DNA of 64,000 nt from Symbiodinium natans. Lineage: Eukaryota; Sar; Dinophyceae; Suessiales; Symbiodiniaceae. Position 1 is the stretch's first letter. Each line of letters opens with the position of its first letter. Positions 23,338-34,236 of this stretch are shown here, one piece after another. The stretch spans positions 31,001 through 95,000 of the forward strand of contig CAJNDS010000154.1 in the NCBI GenBank assembly GCA_905221605.1. The letters are read 5' to 3'. The position numbers and the translations under genes are program-made. The notes under the pieces were generated by a model. It did no database searches. It saw only the letters and a program-made list of their open reading frames with translations, and was not told the DNA's origin.

Positions 23338-23484
23338 TCACATGGTGGAGCAGCCATCCTCATTTTTGCTCTTCTTATCCTGACAGTGCTGGCAGATCTG
23401 GCGAATCTTCAGGTTTCACAGCCACATCCATGCCTTCTTCTCCTTCTTCTCCCGGCGCTTCTCTTTCTTCGACTTCTGTGTCTC
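23338..23484 (-). CDS. Polybasic exons ending in a CaaX box
   Basis: Exon 23484-23434 (ETQKSKKEKRREKKEKK) joins in phase over a 54-base GC-AG intron to 23379-23338 (DKKSKNEDGCSTM, TGA). A lysine-rich stretch followed by C-S-T-M at the end is the layout of a farnesylated, membrane-bound protein such as Ras-like GTPases or PRL phosphatases. Upstream minus frames (24440-24310, AKARRIAEAAGVVGPPPEPA; 24090-23980, PELPALPTPPDFDLQPERQR) may belong to it. Family not established. Confidence 0.42.
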
Positions 23485-24440
23485 CTGTTCATTAAAGACA
23501 CTCACCCTGCAACAAACGATGACCTGGCATCAGTGTCTCTGGCGGAGTCTGAAAGCTGGTCGTTGTGCGGTATAAGGGGGCTACATGTGGTCCATGTCGG
23601 TGCTGGGAAAAACAATTGGGAACTGCACATATGAGCAGGCGAGTGGATCCGGCGAGCCTGCCAATTCGCTCGCATCTCTCAGCAGAGTCAAGAGGCCCGA
23701 ATGCATGCATCCCGCCCTGAAGGAAAATAAAGATGTTGAAGCCCTGAGATGCAAATTTCAAGCAATGTCCTCGCTTGGCAGCTCGGCTTTGGAGCTGGTC
23801 CTGCGCAGTGCAGAGGGGCATGGCTTCCGCGTGTCGGTGTGGGAAAGTCGAAAAGTGGAGCGAGCCCGAAAGGACTGCAAAAGCATGCTTAACCCGCTCC
23901 TGTTTGCCGGAGCTTTGTCCGGCAGCATTTCAGGCGGCCCTCCGAGCGCAGGACTTGTGATCGAAGTGCCCAAGCCGCCATGCTGCCCATGCCCAAGCCT
24001 TGGACTCTTTGGCGTTCTGGTTGGAGGTCGAAGTCCGGCGGTGTCGGCAAGGCCGGCAACTCTGGCGCTGGCAGCAAGCTCATGGCAGCCTACATCGGAG
24101 TCAAGGCCAGCTGTCCAGGATCAAGGCATGCTCTGAACAATTCGATGTGTGGCGTAGCAGTCTAGCTGAACGTAGCCCCCGTGGGAAAAATGGATGACGG
24201 ACAAACGCAAGCGAACCATGATGCAGCGTGTGCCTCTCGTGGATTCGGCAGGCTCAGACTTAGCTGCGGAGCCTGTGGACAGAAGATGTCAGAAAGCGTG
24301 CCTCAGGATCGACGATCTCACACACTCTCCCCCTATGCTCGAGCGCCTCTGCTGGTTCTGGGGGTGGCCCAACAACGCCCGCAGCCTCGGCGATCCGCCG
24401 AGCCTTAGCCGGCGTGCGAAGATTTGAGCGAAGCACGTTC

Positions 24441-24541
24441 GGGCGACGGCTCAATTGGAGTGGGCTCACCATCTTCAGAGATCGGCATGGAAGTGAGATT
24501 GAGAGATAACTAGTGAAACATGGAGAGAGGTGAGGGAGTGC

Positions 24542-24577
<36 letters not shown>

Positions 24578-25586
24578 CAGAGTACGAATCGCAGCGTGTG
24601 TGGATGGGGGGGTGGGGGGTTGGGGTTAGGGTTTAGGGTTGAGGGCGCGGGTTTGAAGTTCAGAGATTACGCCTGACACATGTTCATTTGCTTGGGACCT
24701 GAGATTGAAGTTTGCTAAAGTTTAAGATGTGAAGGCTGCATGAACCCTGAAAGGCTTTCGACCCGTATACTGCAATAAGGCACTTTGTCTGCTTAACCGC
24801 GATTGTTACATGAATGATTTTTCAGAAGCGAGAGAGAGAGACACACACATACACACACACACACACATGAGGGGGAAAGAGAGGGAGAGAAAGGGAGAGT
24901 TGGAGTGGGAGTGAGACAAAGAAAGGGAGACATGCGGGAGCACATACATATACGTATACGCTGTAAATAGAAAGATGTGTTTGCTATATAGCATATTGTA
25001 TTATAGGAAGCCAGTGGGGAGAGCAAAGTTGGGACAGCCAGATTGGCCAAAACCCAATTTTCTGGGGCCGACCCTCAATTGTGCACAGTGCAAAATCACT
25101 CATCCCTAAACCCTAAACCCTAAACCCTCTAAGCAACAAGCTAGCACTTCGGGATGTCGCGGGCAGTCTTCCAGCTCCGCCTTAGCAATTTTCGACAGGA
25201 GGAAGCACTTCGAGGCCAGAGTGCATGGAATGATTATTCTACGATGTTGAGGGTGCAGACAGCGGGGTTGTAGAAGTCTTTCGTTTCAATACCCCTTGAT
25301 ATTCCACACAGTTGCCAGAGTTGGAAATGGAATGTCGCTTCATGGGGTGTTAGTGGGGCGCGAAGGCCGCCGTTTCTTGCCTGCTCCTTTAATCCATTCT
25401 CGCAAGCTCGACTCACAACGTGCCACGACATGAAAAGCTAGTGAGCCCACAATCTTGTCCCAAAGGGCCAAAGGGTATCTTGGGGATTCTGCTTCACTTC
25501 GGGGTGCTGAGATTCAGCTGCTCTCTGGGTGCCATGCGGCGCTCAGTGCATCCAGGGGCGGCTGCGCGCCGCCCAGGAGGTCCTCA
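24441..25586. other. Spacer with GA, CA and heptamer simple repeats
   Basis: (GA)n at 24545-24573, heptamer traces near 24620, (CA)/(GA) tracts at 24833-24930, a four-unit CCCTAAA run at 25101-25130. No supported gene. Confidence 0.5.
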
Positions 25587-25652
25587 TTAGGGTTTAGGGT
25601 TTAGGGTTTAGGGTTTAGGGTTTAGGGTTTAGGGTTTAGGGTTTAGGGTTAG
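25587..25652. repeat. Interstitial telomere-type array (TTTAGGG)9
   Basis: Nine near-perfect TTTAGGG units. Confidence 0.95.
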
Positions 25653-25879
25653 AAATGTCTCAGGCGCCTGAGGCAGGAAAGCACACCAATCTGCCCTCAA
25701 AAGCTGCATGGTGTTTCTAGCGCCTGTTCAACACAGCTATTGCGCCAGCAGCTTCCGTGCGGCCTGCCATGTGATGCCATACTTGGCCAACCTTGGCGCA
25801 CGCACAGCCACTGGCAACGAGCTTCGGATAAGCCTTTCGCGACGGGCAAAGTCTGAAGATCACAACTCTAAACCCCTAA

Positions 25880-25990
25880 TGGGGGTTTACGAAAACAAGG
25901 TGCCCCCAATATAGTCCCAACTAGCAGGATTCCCTTACAATGAGGACCATTAAGGGCCCCAAGGTGCCCCCCTATTTTCGTAAACCCCCT
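25880..25990. repeat. Palindromic GTTTACG element, copy 1
   Basis: Best-preserved copy: GGGGGTTTACGAAAAC at the left end and CTATTTTCGTAAACCCCC at the right are inverted copies, with GGATTCCCTTACAATGAGGA in the core. It directly abuts a coding-like exon (25992-26060). Confidence 0.8.
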
Positions 25991-25991
25991 A

Positions 25992-26250
25992 GATGTTTGC
26001 CGAAAGCCATCTGCTCCAATTCTGTCCAAAAGCTCTGGCTCCAGGAAGTGTCGCACCTGTCCAAACACGAGGTTGTTGGTTGTTTGGGTTTTAGCGCTTG
26101 GGGTTGAAGGTTTGGTAAGCACACACAGAGATTCCGCTTTATCTCTTTGCTTGCAGTGATTCGCCGTTTACATTCTGGGTCAGGGAAATAGAGTAAGATC
26201 TGTTTTGGGCCCGACGGCTCAGTATGCGACGCTGTGGCATCGAGCATGAA
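25992..26250 (-). CDS. Coding-like exons, unknown gene
   Basis: The minus frame VRHFLEPELLDRIGADGFRQ follows a TTTGGACAG acceptor (from 26059). Upstream, GPKQILLYFPDPECKRRITA (26250-26130) is also coding-like. The frame runs straight into the palindromic element copy 1, so the true donor is probably inside it or a little before. Confidence 0.35.
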
Positions 26251-27010
26251 TTGGGTTTCAGGAAAGATTCGGGATTGGGTGTTCGCGTTTGGTTTGGACG
26301 TTGCCAGGATTGTGGGGCTTAGCTAGCAGCTAGCATGCCTGGACATCGAGACATACTACCAACATGCAAACGTCCGAAGGCGGGAGGCTAGTGCTAACTT
26401 GTCCTCTAAACCCTACACCCTAATGTTGCACCTGCTTTAGTGTCATTTCCCGCCATTATGCGATTTCTCGGAAAATTGTAGAACCCCTATTGCCAAGGCT
26501 TACCCGCAATGATGCGAAGTTTGCGGGCTGGGCATGAGGGGGGGGGGGGGGGGGGGCCGGGAGCCAAAAACTAACAATAGTCTTGAATAAGAATCTCGGA
26601 ATTTTCTGGAGTCTGGCTGTATATACATTCCTGCTAAAATTTCATTACGAAACAGGCCCCCAAACAATTTTCCAAGGGAGTAGAAGCCCACGAGTTGCCT
26701 TCATTGGCTTTAGTAAAGTATTTCGGTTACCTGCACTAATCCGTAGCCCCCCTAGCCAGGGAGCCAAAACAGCCTGGAAAGCTTAGGCATAGACCCTCAA
26801 GCTTCAAGGCTTCCCCTCAACCCTCGACCCTTTACAGAGGGTGGGCAAAAGCCCCAAATTGTTTGGGGGGGACCCCTAGATTCTAAAGCGAGCACAACAT
26901 TAAACCCTAAGCCCTCAACCCTTGCTTGGCAGCAATGAACAAAAGCGCTCGTTCGGAGCCTCCGCTGCGGCCATTCGTCGTCCCAGTGGTGCGCTCAAAG
27001 CCCCTAAGCG
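26251..27010. other. Spacer, nothing firmly supported
   Basis: A G-run at 26538-26556 and scattered single heptamers (26405, 26900). The minus frame GFYSLGKLFGGLFRNEIL near 26690 is weakly coding-like, without borders. Confidence 0.4.
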
Positions 27011-27013
27011 TCC

Positions 27014-27112
27014 TTAGTGCTGAGCTGTCGTGCTGGCCAGTTGGCACGCATGAATACGGACATCACGTATGGGCCCGTGAACCAATTCAATGATTTTGCT
27101 GTCCAAGTATCT
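27014..27112 (-). CDS. Possible terminal exon, unknown gene
   Basis: After a CCCGAG acceptor the frame reads YLDSKIIELVHGPIRDVRIH, ACQLASTTAQH and a stop at 27014. A competing plus-strand frame overlaps (27047-27259); the minus reading is preferred because the surrounding genes are on that strand. Confidence 0.33.
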   Translation of the reverse strand, partial: RYLDSKIIELVHGPIRDVRIHACQLASTTAQH

Positions 27113-27339
27113 CGGGAATGTGTGAGGCTGTGCGGCAGCACGCCTTGTTTGCAAGCGAGATCGGGAAAAAAGAGAGTTCCCAAACTGGATGCACACCGAG
27201 GACAAGCTGATTGGGCCATAGCCTTAGCCCTTGCTGGGCTCTCCCCTAAAGATCCCTAAAGCTGTCTGTATATAATGGGGTCTCTGCGCCATACTAAGTT
27301 TTTGCAGGTACTGAAACCCTGAAACCCTGGAACCCTCAA

Positions 27340-27712
27340 CCCCAAACCTACACCCTTAAACCCTAAACCCTAAACCCGAAGCCCTGAACCCTAGACCTGC
27401 CAGAAAAGGGTCTGCAAGGCCCAGAATCTAGGCCGACACCCACGTGTCATCGTGAGATCTGAGGGTCTGGGCCGCAGCTCTCCCACTGAGCGTAGTTCCT
27501 TTGCTTCTTTAAGGGAGTCTCGACTGTGTACGGATGCGTACGGATGTGTAGGGTTTAGGGTTTAGGGTTTAGGGTGTAGGGTCTAGGGTCTAGGGTCTAG
27601 GGTCTAGGGTTTAGGGTTTAGGGTTTAGGGTTTAGGGTTTAGGGTTTAGGGTTTAGGGTTTCGGGTTTCGGGTTTCGGGTTTAGGTTTAGGGCTTAGGGT
27701 TTAGCGCTTTTG
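27340..27712. repeat. Interstitial telomere-type arrays, both orientations
   Basis: CCCTAAA units at 27340-27390 and a 23-unit TTTAGGG array at 27549-27712 with TCTAGGG and TTTCGGG variants. The orientation flips between the two. Confidence 0.95.
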
Positions 27713-28480
27713 ATACTTCAAGCTTGAAGGGCCCCTCGTCACCTCGTCCTCCATTGCCTCCCCTAACTATGTCGAGTCGTTCCGAAGCTGTTTCAGTTTA
27801 CTATTCGCTCTCCCTCTTGCCCTACCAGCGAAGAAGTACACTTTCAATATATGGGAGTATTGCACATCGCCCGGCGTTGAGCACATGTCAATTACTTTGC
27901 TGCAGGCACAGGTTCTGACCACAGCTGCTCATCCACCTGAACTGGTTAGGCACGGCTGGGAACATCCCAACCGCCGGCCATCTCTCTGCACTAACGTCTC
28001 CCCCTCGGCAATATTTGGCAACCCCTCTCGTCTATGTATTCATAGAAACTCCGACACAAGGAGCCGGTTCAAGATGCCTCTTCCCAGGACAAGCCAGCTG
28101 CAAGGAGCTCCTCAGGTCATGTGCAAAGCCGAAAACAGGCCGTAGAGAAGGGATAAGGGTTGATTAGGCTTAGAGAAGCCAGACACTGCGCTTCGAGATT
28201 GCAGATGACGGCAGTGAGGTGCCGATTGGCGTGGGCATTCTCTAGGAAGAAACTCATGAGGTACTTAACCGTACCACAAGTTGTTCCTTGCCATGTGGCA
28301 AAAGGATGCAAAGGTTGCTTGTCAACTTCGGGGCTGAAGATTCAGGATTCTCGTTCCAGCCGTTTCATTCAACCAATTTTCGAAAACTTCTCAACTTGTC
28401 GGTGCTACCAGCAAAATCATCAAATCATACATGTGCATGCGCACATACTGCGTGCATATCAAGATGTGATGTTGCCGCTA
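27713..28480. other. Spacer, no supported gene
   Basis: Open frames exist on both strands but none shows coding character with matching splice sites. Confidence 0.4.
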
Positions 28481-28665
28481 ATAATTACTTAATAATTAAT
28501 TGCTAATTAATTAATAACTAATTAATAATTAATTATTAGTTAATTCAAAAATAATTAATAATTAATTTATAATTAATTAATAATTAACTAATAATTACTT
28601 TAAAATTAATTAATAATTAATTAATTAATTATTAATTAATACTATTAATTAATAACTAATTAACA
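28481..28665. repeat. TTAATTAA low-complexity tract
   Basis: Almost pure A/T with repeated, self-complementary TTAATTAA units, only occasional C or G. Confidence 0.9.
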
Positions 28666-28735
28666 TGGCCCCCCCGATGGGGGTTGCCCCGAAGAGCGTG
28701 CGACGTCCCAGGTTTTGGGTCTGTCTTTCTTCCTC

Positions 28736-28806
28736 GCTCTCTCTCCCTGTCTCTCTCTCTCTCTCTCTCTCCCTCCCTCCCTTCCTCCCTCCCTCTCTCA
28801 CTCTCC
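28736..28806. repeat. CT-rich microsatellite
   Basis: (CT)n and CCCT/CCTC units. Confidence 0.9.
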
Positions 28807-29560
28807 CCTGCAACACTGCCACACACGTTCATGGTCATTACGGAAGCAGCTTCGCCTAACTGTCCACAGGTTGAACTTCTGGCAGCTTCCTGAAACAACT
28901 CCAGGACTAGGACTAGACTACCTTCAAGTCTTAGGCATCCTTAAGGATCCTGAGTAAACACCTGAAAGATCCCCTCAATAGGGGACCCCTTTTGGGGGCT
29001 ACCTTTGCCGAGGCTCGGGTTCCAGGAGATCGCGCAGTTCCGCAGGCGACGGCTCAGGCGGCAGTCTATGCGAGCAACCAGGCGTAGGGTCAATTGGGGG
29101 GAGTTCGCGCGTGGAGGCTAGACTTCAAAGGTTCATCTAGGGCTGGGGTTCAGAAGGGCTTGGGGATTTAGGGTGGACTTAGCGCGTCAGGAAAGGTCCA
29201 CGGCGCAGCCTTTGCCGTGCTGATGGCGGAATTGTAGGGGGCGCAGCTGTGGCAGCCTCACCGTACTACACGCCCAGGTTGACTAATGTTGACTGAGGGT
29301 TCAGGGGGTCTTGCAAGATCCCTTGCGCTACGGAGCTGCTACTCTAAGTACCCCTGGCGCCCCTTTCAAGACCTGGTCCGTGCTCCACTTTATCCGTCTT
29401 GTCTCTTTGATATTTCCCTTTCTTACCGTCCTCCTTCTCCCAGCGCGGAGCCAAGGAGGAAGAGCTGGGTAACGGCGCAGGCACGGGCCGCGGTGGCGGC
29501 TCGGGACGCTTTGGCTCGGCGGGTTGGAACCTGGACTTCCAAATTCTAAGAATCCAAGTA
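28807..29560. other. Spacer, nothing firmly supported
   Basis: A short fragment related to the palindromic element may lie at 28970-29005 (CCCCTCAATAGGGGACCCC). The plus frame to 29549 is Arg/Ala rich and unconvincing. Confidence 0.4.
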
Positions 29561-29613
29561 AACCCTAAACCCTAAACCCTAGACCCTAAACCCTAAACCC
29601 TAAACCCTAGACC
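29561..29613. repeat. Interstitial telomere-type repeats (CCCTAAA)
   Basis: About seven units, two as CCCTAGA. Confidence 0.9.
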
Positions 29614-29820
29614 AGTATACGGCTTCTGGTTCCTTCTGTTTCTGCAACTTCGTGGCAACACGCAGAAACCTGCTTACAGGCCAGGCTCTTTCAAGGGGCC
29701 AATATTCGAAGTACACAATGCCTCTAAACTCCAAGACTCGAAGCCAAGGGGCCACTGGAACCACGAAACTGGCTCCTGCCAGATGTCAAGTTGCCATATG
29801 TTGCCATTGCATGTGGAAGG

Positions 29821-29913
29821 TAACTAAGGGACCCCGAATATAGACCCCCAAATAGTAGAGGATTCCCTTAGAATAAGGACCCCCCAAAAAGTACCCCTAC
29901 TTTCGGAAACCCC
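29821..29913. repeat. Palindromic GTTTACG element, copy 2 (left end worn)
   Basis: Carries the core (CCCAAATAGTAGAGGATTCC, AATAAGGACCCC) and the right end TACTTTCGGAAACCCCC. Confidence 0.75.
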
Positions 29914-30052
29914 CCCCGCCAGTTCAGCAATGTAGGCGCCGCTGGCTCCTGGATCGGCCCCGTGGATCTCTCAGTCACTGGAGGCTCTGCCAAGGGCGCT
30001 GACAACTCCTGCCAGGGAGGGCATCAAGCTGACAAGGTGGGCATTTCCCCCA

Positions 30053-30165
30053 AGGACCGGGGTACCCTTAATATACCCCAAAATAGTATTCTCCTACTAT
30101 CGGAACCCCCATGGAACCCCCAAAAAACTCCCCCCCCCCCCCCCATTTTCATTTTCGTACACCGC
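30053..30165. repeat. Palindromic GTTTACG element, copy 3 (degenerate)
   Basis: GGGGTACCCTTAATATACCCC, a CCAAAATAGTATTCTCC core and a worn right end in a C-run. Confidence 0.55.
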
Positions 30166-30582
30166 CAGATCTGACAAGCACCCTGTGCAAATCACGGACG
30201 GTGACCAGGCATGCGAGCCACCATCCTGACTGTGGTCAGGCTGAGGCTGCACAAATCCATCCCGGAGACGGGGCACCGGGGCGGACCTGGATTCAGTCTG
30301 CAAAGCGTCGCAGCAGTGAGTAAACACGAAGGAGCTCTGCCATGATCCATGTGCTAACACCTGAGCGCGCGGCGCCTCCTCACGCAACTCCTGGAAAGGA
30401 AGTCGCAAAACCCCCGAGAGCGTTCAGGCCTCCTTGTGCGTGGGCGCCCAGGAGCCACAAAGCACAATGGCCTCCTGCGTTCGCCAAGCATAGAAGGGAT
30501 CCGCAGACCAGAGCCTGTCAGTGACCAATGTCTGCGCGCTGCCCCCCCCCTCCCCCCCGTCCGCGGCGACTATTCTGACCAC

Positions 30583-30662
30583 ATAGGGGTTTCCGAAAAT
30601 AGGGGTACCCTTTTGGGGGCATGTTAGGGTACATTAGGGGCACCCCTATTTATTTGGGGAAA
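30583..30662. repeat. Palindromic GTTTACG element, copy 4 (internally deleted)
   Basis: GGGGTTTCCGAAAATAGGGG at one end and GGGGCACCCCTATTTATTTGG at the other, with most of the core gone. Confidence 0.6.
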
Positions 30663-30865
30663 TATCCATATTCTGACCTGTGGAGAGACGCAGGTACAGT
30701 GTCGTGATGCCATGTGGTTCTGCTGCGCCTGCGGTCAAAGCTTGGCAGCGCACTCGGATGCTCGTTGAGGGCCTGCACAAGCAGTCAAGCATACCTGCAA
30801 TGAGCACCACCACTTCGCGACTCCTGCGACCCTCTCTTGGCTGACTTCCATTCATGTGTAGACGA

Positions 30866-31190
30866 ACCCTAAACCCTAAACCCTAAACCCCTAAACCCTA
30901 AACCCTGCCAGCTGGATCCAACCTCTGCAGCCACATAGCCGCCAGACTCCACTCCGTTGCACTCGGCCTGGACATGAACGTTCCCGAACGCTCTGCTTCT
31001 TGAATTGAAGGACAGATTGCACCAACATTCGCACAAGCTTGCACTAGCCAACTCCTCTTCAATGCCCATCGCAAACGACATCAAAAGACTAAACCCTAAA
31101 CCCTAAACCCTCAAAAGACTAAACCCTAAACCCTAAACCCTGAACCCTCCTAAACCCCTAGGCCCTAAACCCTACTGTAAACCCTCTACA
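30866..31190. repeat. Telomere-type repeats (two clusters, CCCTAAA)
   Basis: 30866-30907 has five to six units; 31088-31185 has two blocks separated by TCAAAAGACTAAACCC, i.e. a tandem copy of about 31 bases containing heptamers. Confidence 0.9.
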
Positions 31191-31319
31191 CACCGGAGGT
31201 CCTCGAGCGCAAGCTGATGCTCGAGGCGCTCTTCTTCGCTGAGGTTGTGGGCGTCAACTTGGCGCTGCGATCAGGGCTCTTGGACCATTGTGATACGACG
31301 TACGATGCATTTTCGAATT

Positions 31320-31468
<149 letters not shown>

Positions 31469-31559
31469 CGTGCATGCATCATACATCTATGTCTATGTCT
31501 AGATCTGTATATATATATATACACACACACGAAACTGGTGACGAAGTCTGAATTTCACG

Positions 31560-32600
31560 CGTTTGTGTGGCAAGCGCACCGTGTCCTGCTGAAAACTTTC
31601 GATGCTGTTCTTCAGATTCAATAGCTCCTTGATGCTGTTCTTAAGACAACAGCCCCTTGACCGTCACATGCAGAAAGCCCTGTTGCATTTAGGTAGCTGT
31701 GTTCTCTTCCCGCTGATGCCGCAACCAACAATCAACTCGTGGACTATGCAATGCTCAATGGATACCAGGGGAGAGGCCTAAACTCCAGGCTCCGGGCAGG
31801 CGTACCCAGCACTGGGATGCTTGTCTCGCTGAGCATACCTATCCAAGCAATGCTCAGAGCACTGCACTCAAAGCACGAGGCATGAAGGAACTGACCCAGC
31901 GCGCCACTTCATTGTGGTGGCACCCGCGTGCCGCAGGTTTGTGGCAGGGGTCTTGGCAGAAATAGTCCTGGCAGTCTGAGGACAATTGACAAAGCTTACA
32001 TTCTGAAGATCGCAGGTAACCGAAGTTCTGGTAGCATCAAGGCCCCCAGTGGCTCCTGGATGGCGGAGGTGGCGGTCGTGGCCGCAGCGTGCTGGGTGGG
32101 CCAGGTGGTCTAACGGTGCCCGGCGGTGGCCCTGGGGGCCCTGGTGGCCCTGGTGGCCACCGTTGTGGCCGCACGGTGGAGGGCGGAGCTGGAGCGGCAG
32201 CTCTACGCACGGTGGACGGAGGCCCGGCTGGCCGCCAGACCTCGCCAGGCCTCGGACACGTAGAACATGAAATGCATCAACACGGTGGGTCGGCACAGTG
32301 ACCCCAATCCACTGCAGCTAGGGCTCGATGTGAGAACCGCAGCCATCAGTGCTCCAGCGATGCATGCGCAGATGCAACCATGATATTCTAATCTGAGAAG
32401 GATACAGATGGACGATGGCCTCAATCTGGACCTACGAAGTCGAGTGTTTCGGTTCGGGGCTTTGCTTTGGCCTCATGCGTGCAAGAACTATGATAATCAA
32501 GATTGTGGTGCCTGTCCGCCTTTCGGAGGCTCTAGATTTAAGGGCCCGTATCATTGCAGGAACCTTCAGGAACCCTAGCTTTGGGGCAGCCCACCAGAGT
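31560..32600. other. Spacer, no supported gene
   Basis: GC-rich 32040-32260 gives open frames on all sides (see rejected). Nothing else seen. Confidence 0.4.
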
Positions 32601-32604
32601 CGTG

Positions 32605-33050
32605 CTTCCATGTCCGTGGCCAATCATCCAAGGAGCTCAACATTCAGAGTCATCCATCCCTTGTCGGCAGGCATCTGTGAGAACTCAGAGCTGCTTTTTC
32701 GCATCCGGACGCCGTTGTGGCCCACTTCGCCTGCCATCGGCATCTCTGTACAATGAGTCAACGGATTGCCAAGGAACCGACAACCTGGCACCCTCTGCAT
32801 TGCTTAGGAGGGATCGGTGGCGGCAGAAGCTACGGCGAAAGCCATAACTCCGTAGCACCAGGTCGGCTCAATTCCAGACCAATCTCAGTTTCCTACTCCG
32901 CAATTTTGCAGAGCTACCGACACATAAGCTTCATTCCAGGAAACAGCAATAGGCCAATAGGCACAGAGACGTGCGGCAAAGTGGTGATCAGGACCCCGAT
33001 CCATGCTTGCAAATGCTTGTTTCCTGTGTTCAGCGGAGACGTGGCGACAT
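32605..33050 (-). CDS. Two coding-like exons, unknown gene
   Basis: 32735-32619 reads MPMAGEVGHNGVRMRKSSSE, FSQMPADKGWMTLNVELL after a TACAGAG acceptor with a GA donor. 33025-32900 reads KQAFASMDRGPDHHFAARLC, AYWPIAVSWNEAYVSVAL. They are on one strand and 165 bases apart; not proven to be joined. Confidence 0.35.
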
Positions 33051-33146
33051 AAAAAAGACCGCGTGAAACAAAAGCATTGTGAATTTCAGACCTGCATCTG
33101 ATTCTGGACCGCAGCCCGAATTTGGACTATCTGATCCGGCGCCATT

Positions 33147-33338
33147 TGGGGGTTTACGGAAATAGGGCATCCCCACTATAGATCCCCAAATAGTAAAAGC
33201 CCCCTAAAATAAGGACCCCAAAAGGGTACCCCCGAATTTCGGAAGGCCCCCCCCCCATTTCTGCCTTATAATAAGGTACCCCCAAATAGTAAATACAAAC
33301 CCCCTTTACCCCCGAATTTCGGAACCCCCCCCCATTTT
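33147..33338. repeat. Palindromic GTTTACG element, copies 5 and 6 in tandem
   Basis: Copy 5 (33147-33255) has GGGGGTTTACGGAAATAGGG, CCCAAATAGTAAAAGCCCCC and GGTACCCCCGAATTTCGGAA. Copy 6 (33268-33338) is the right half again. Confidence 0.8.
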
Positions 33339-33486
33339 TGCTGGCGATGCAGAGACGTGACAAGCCTATTCCGGCCTATTCCTTGTCGTCAAGGGCTGTG
33401 TCAGGCCTGCAATGCCACAAACATCTCCTACAAGCTCCCCCCACCGAAGCCCTGAACCCGCAACCACCGGACAAGCACCTACAAGC
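33339..33486. other. Short spacer
   Basis: Nothing seen. Confidence 0.4.
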
Positions 33487-33935
33487 ACCCTAAACCCTAA
33501 ACCCTAAACCCTAAACCCTAAACCCCAAACCCTGCGCTTCCTGAATTTCGGGCACCTCCCAGAAGCAATCCAAATTGGGTGCGAGCCTCTGTCGCTCCTC
33601 GCCATCCCCAGGGCCCTCGGATGCAGAGGATTTTTTGGGGGGTTTAGGGTTTAGGGTTTCGGGTTTAGGGTTTGGGGGGGGGGGGGGAGGTTCGTACTAG
33701 GGTTGGGGTTGGGGAGGCTTACTTGTTTTCGCCGCGCCTTGGCAGGGGTCGGGTGGGTGAGGGGCAACCATGCTGCAGTGGAGATTCACCCCCTAAACCC
33801 TAAACCCTCTAAACCCTCTAAACCCTCTAAACCCTCTAAACCCTCTAAACCCTCTAAACCCTCTAAACCCTCTAAACCCTCTGAACCCTCTGAACCCTCT
33901 GAACCCTCTGAATCCTCTAAACCCTAAACCCATCG
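33487..33935. repeat. Telomere-type arrays including a CCCTCTAAA nine-base variant array
   Basis: 33489-33535 CCCTAAA; 33640-33675 TTTAGGG followed by a G-run; 33790-33935 is about 14 units of the nine-base variant AAACCCTCT, drifting to GAACCCTCT at its right end. The strong periodicity makes the long open frames here meaningless. Confidence 0.95.
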
Positions 33936-34054
33936 CCCTGTGAGGCTTCGTCACAGCACACACTGCTCTGCCCCGCACCGCGGTGAAGCGCATCTCCGCA
34001 GCCTTTCCCACGAAACTGGTTCCGTTCCAGGGCGATTTCTGAGCTGTCGCTCTC

Positions 34055-34236
34055 TCTGTGTCTAGATATATATGTATATAGATACACATGTATATGCATA
34101 TCTACCCATATATATATGTATATACACACACACACTCATACAGGTATGTTAACTGTTTTTATCTGCATATATCTATACACACATGTATTCATCTGCCTAC
34201 ATATTTACACACATGTATTCATCTGCCTACATATTG
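34055..34236. repeat. TATA/CACA microsatellites and a 29-bp tandem duplication
   Basis: TATATGTATATAGATAC and CACACACA tracts. ACACACATGTATTCATCTGC plus CTACATATT is present twice head to tail (34178-34206, 34207-34235). Confidence 0.85.

Noticed and set aside
26583-26786. Plus-strand 67-codon frame
   Set aside because: Crosses spacer DNA with no coding character; the reverse strand is equally open.
29925-30045. Plus-strand frame GSWIGPVDLSVTGGSAKGAD with a GT border
   Set aside because: The antisense strand is also open and no partner exon was found; strand cannot be decided.
32049-32301. Collagen-like GPGGPGG and a hydrophobic-then-charged frame
   Set aside because: GC-rich low-complexity DNA gives three open plus frames; the attractive one has a stop upstream and no acceptor before it.
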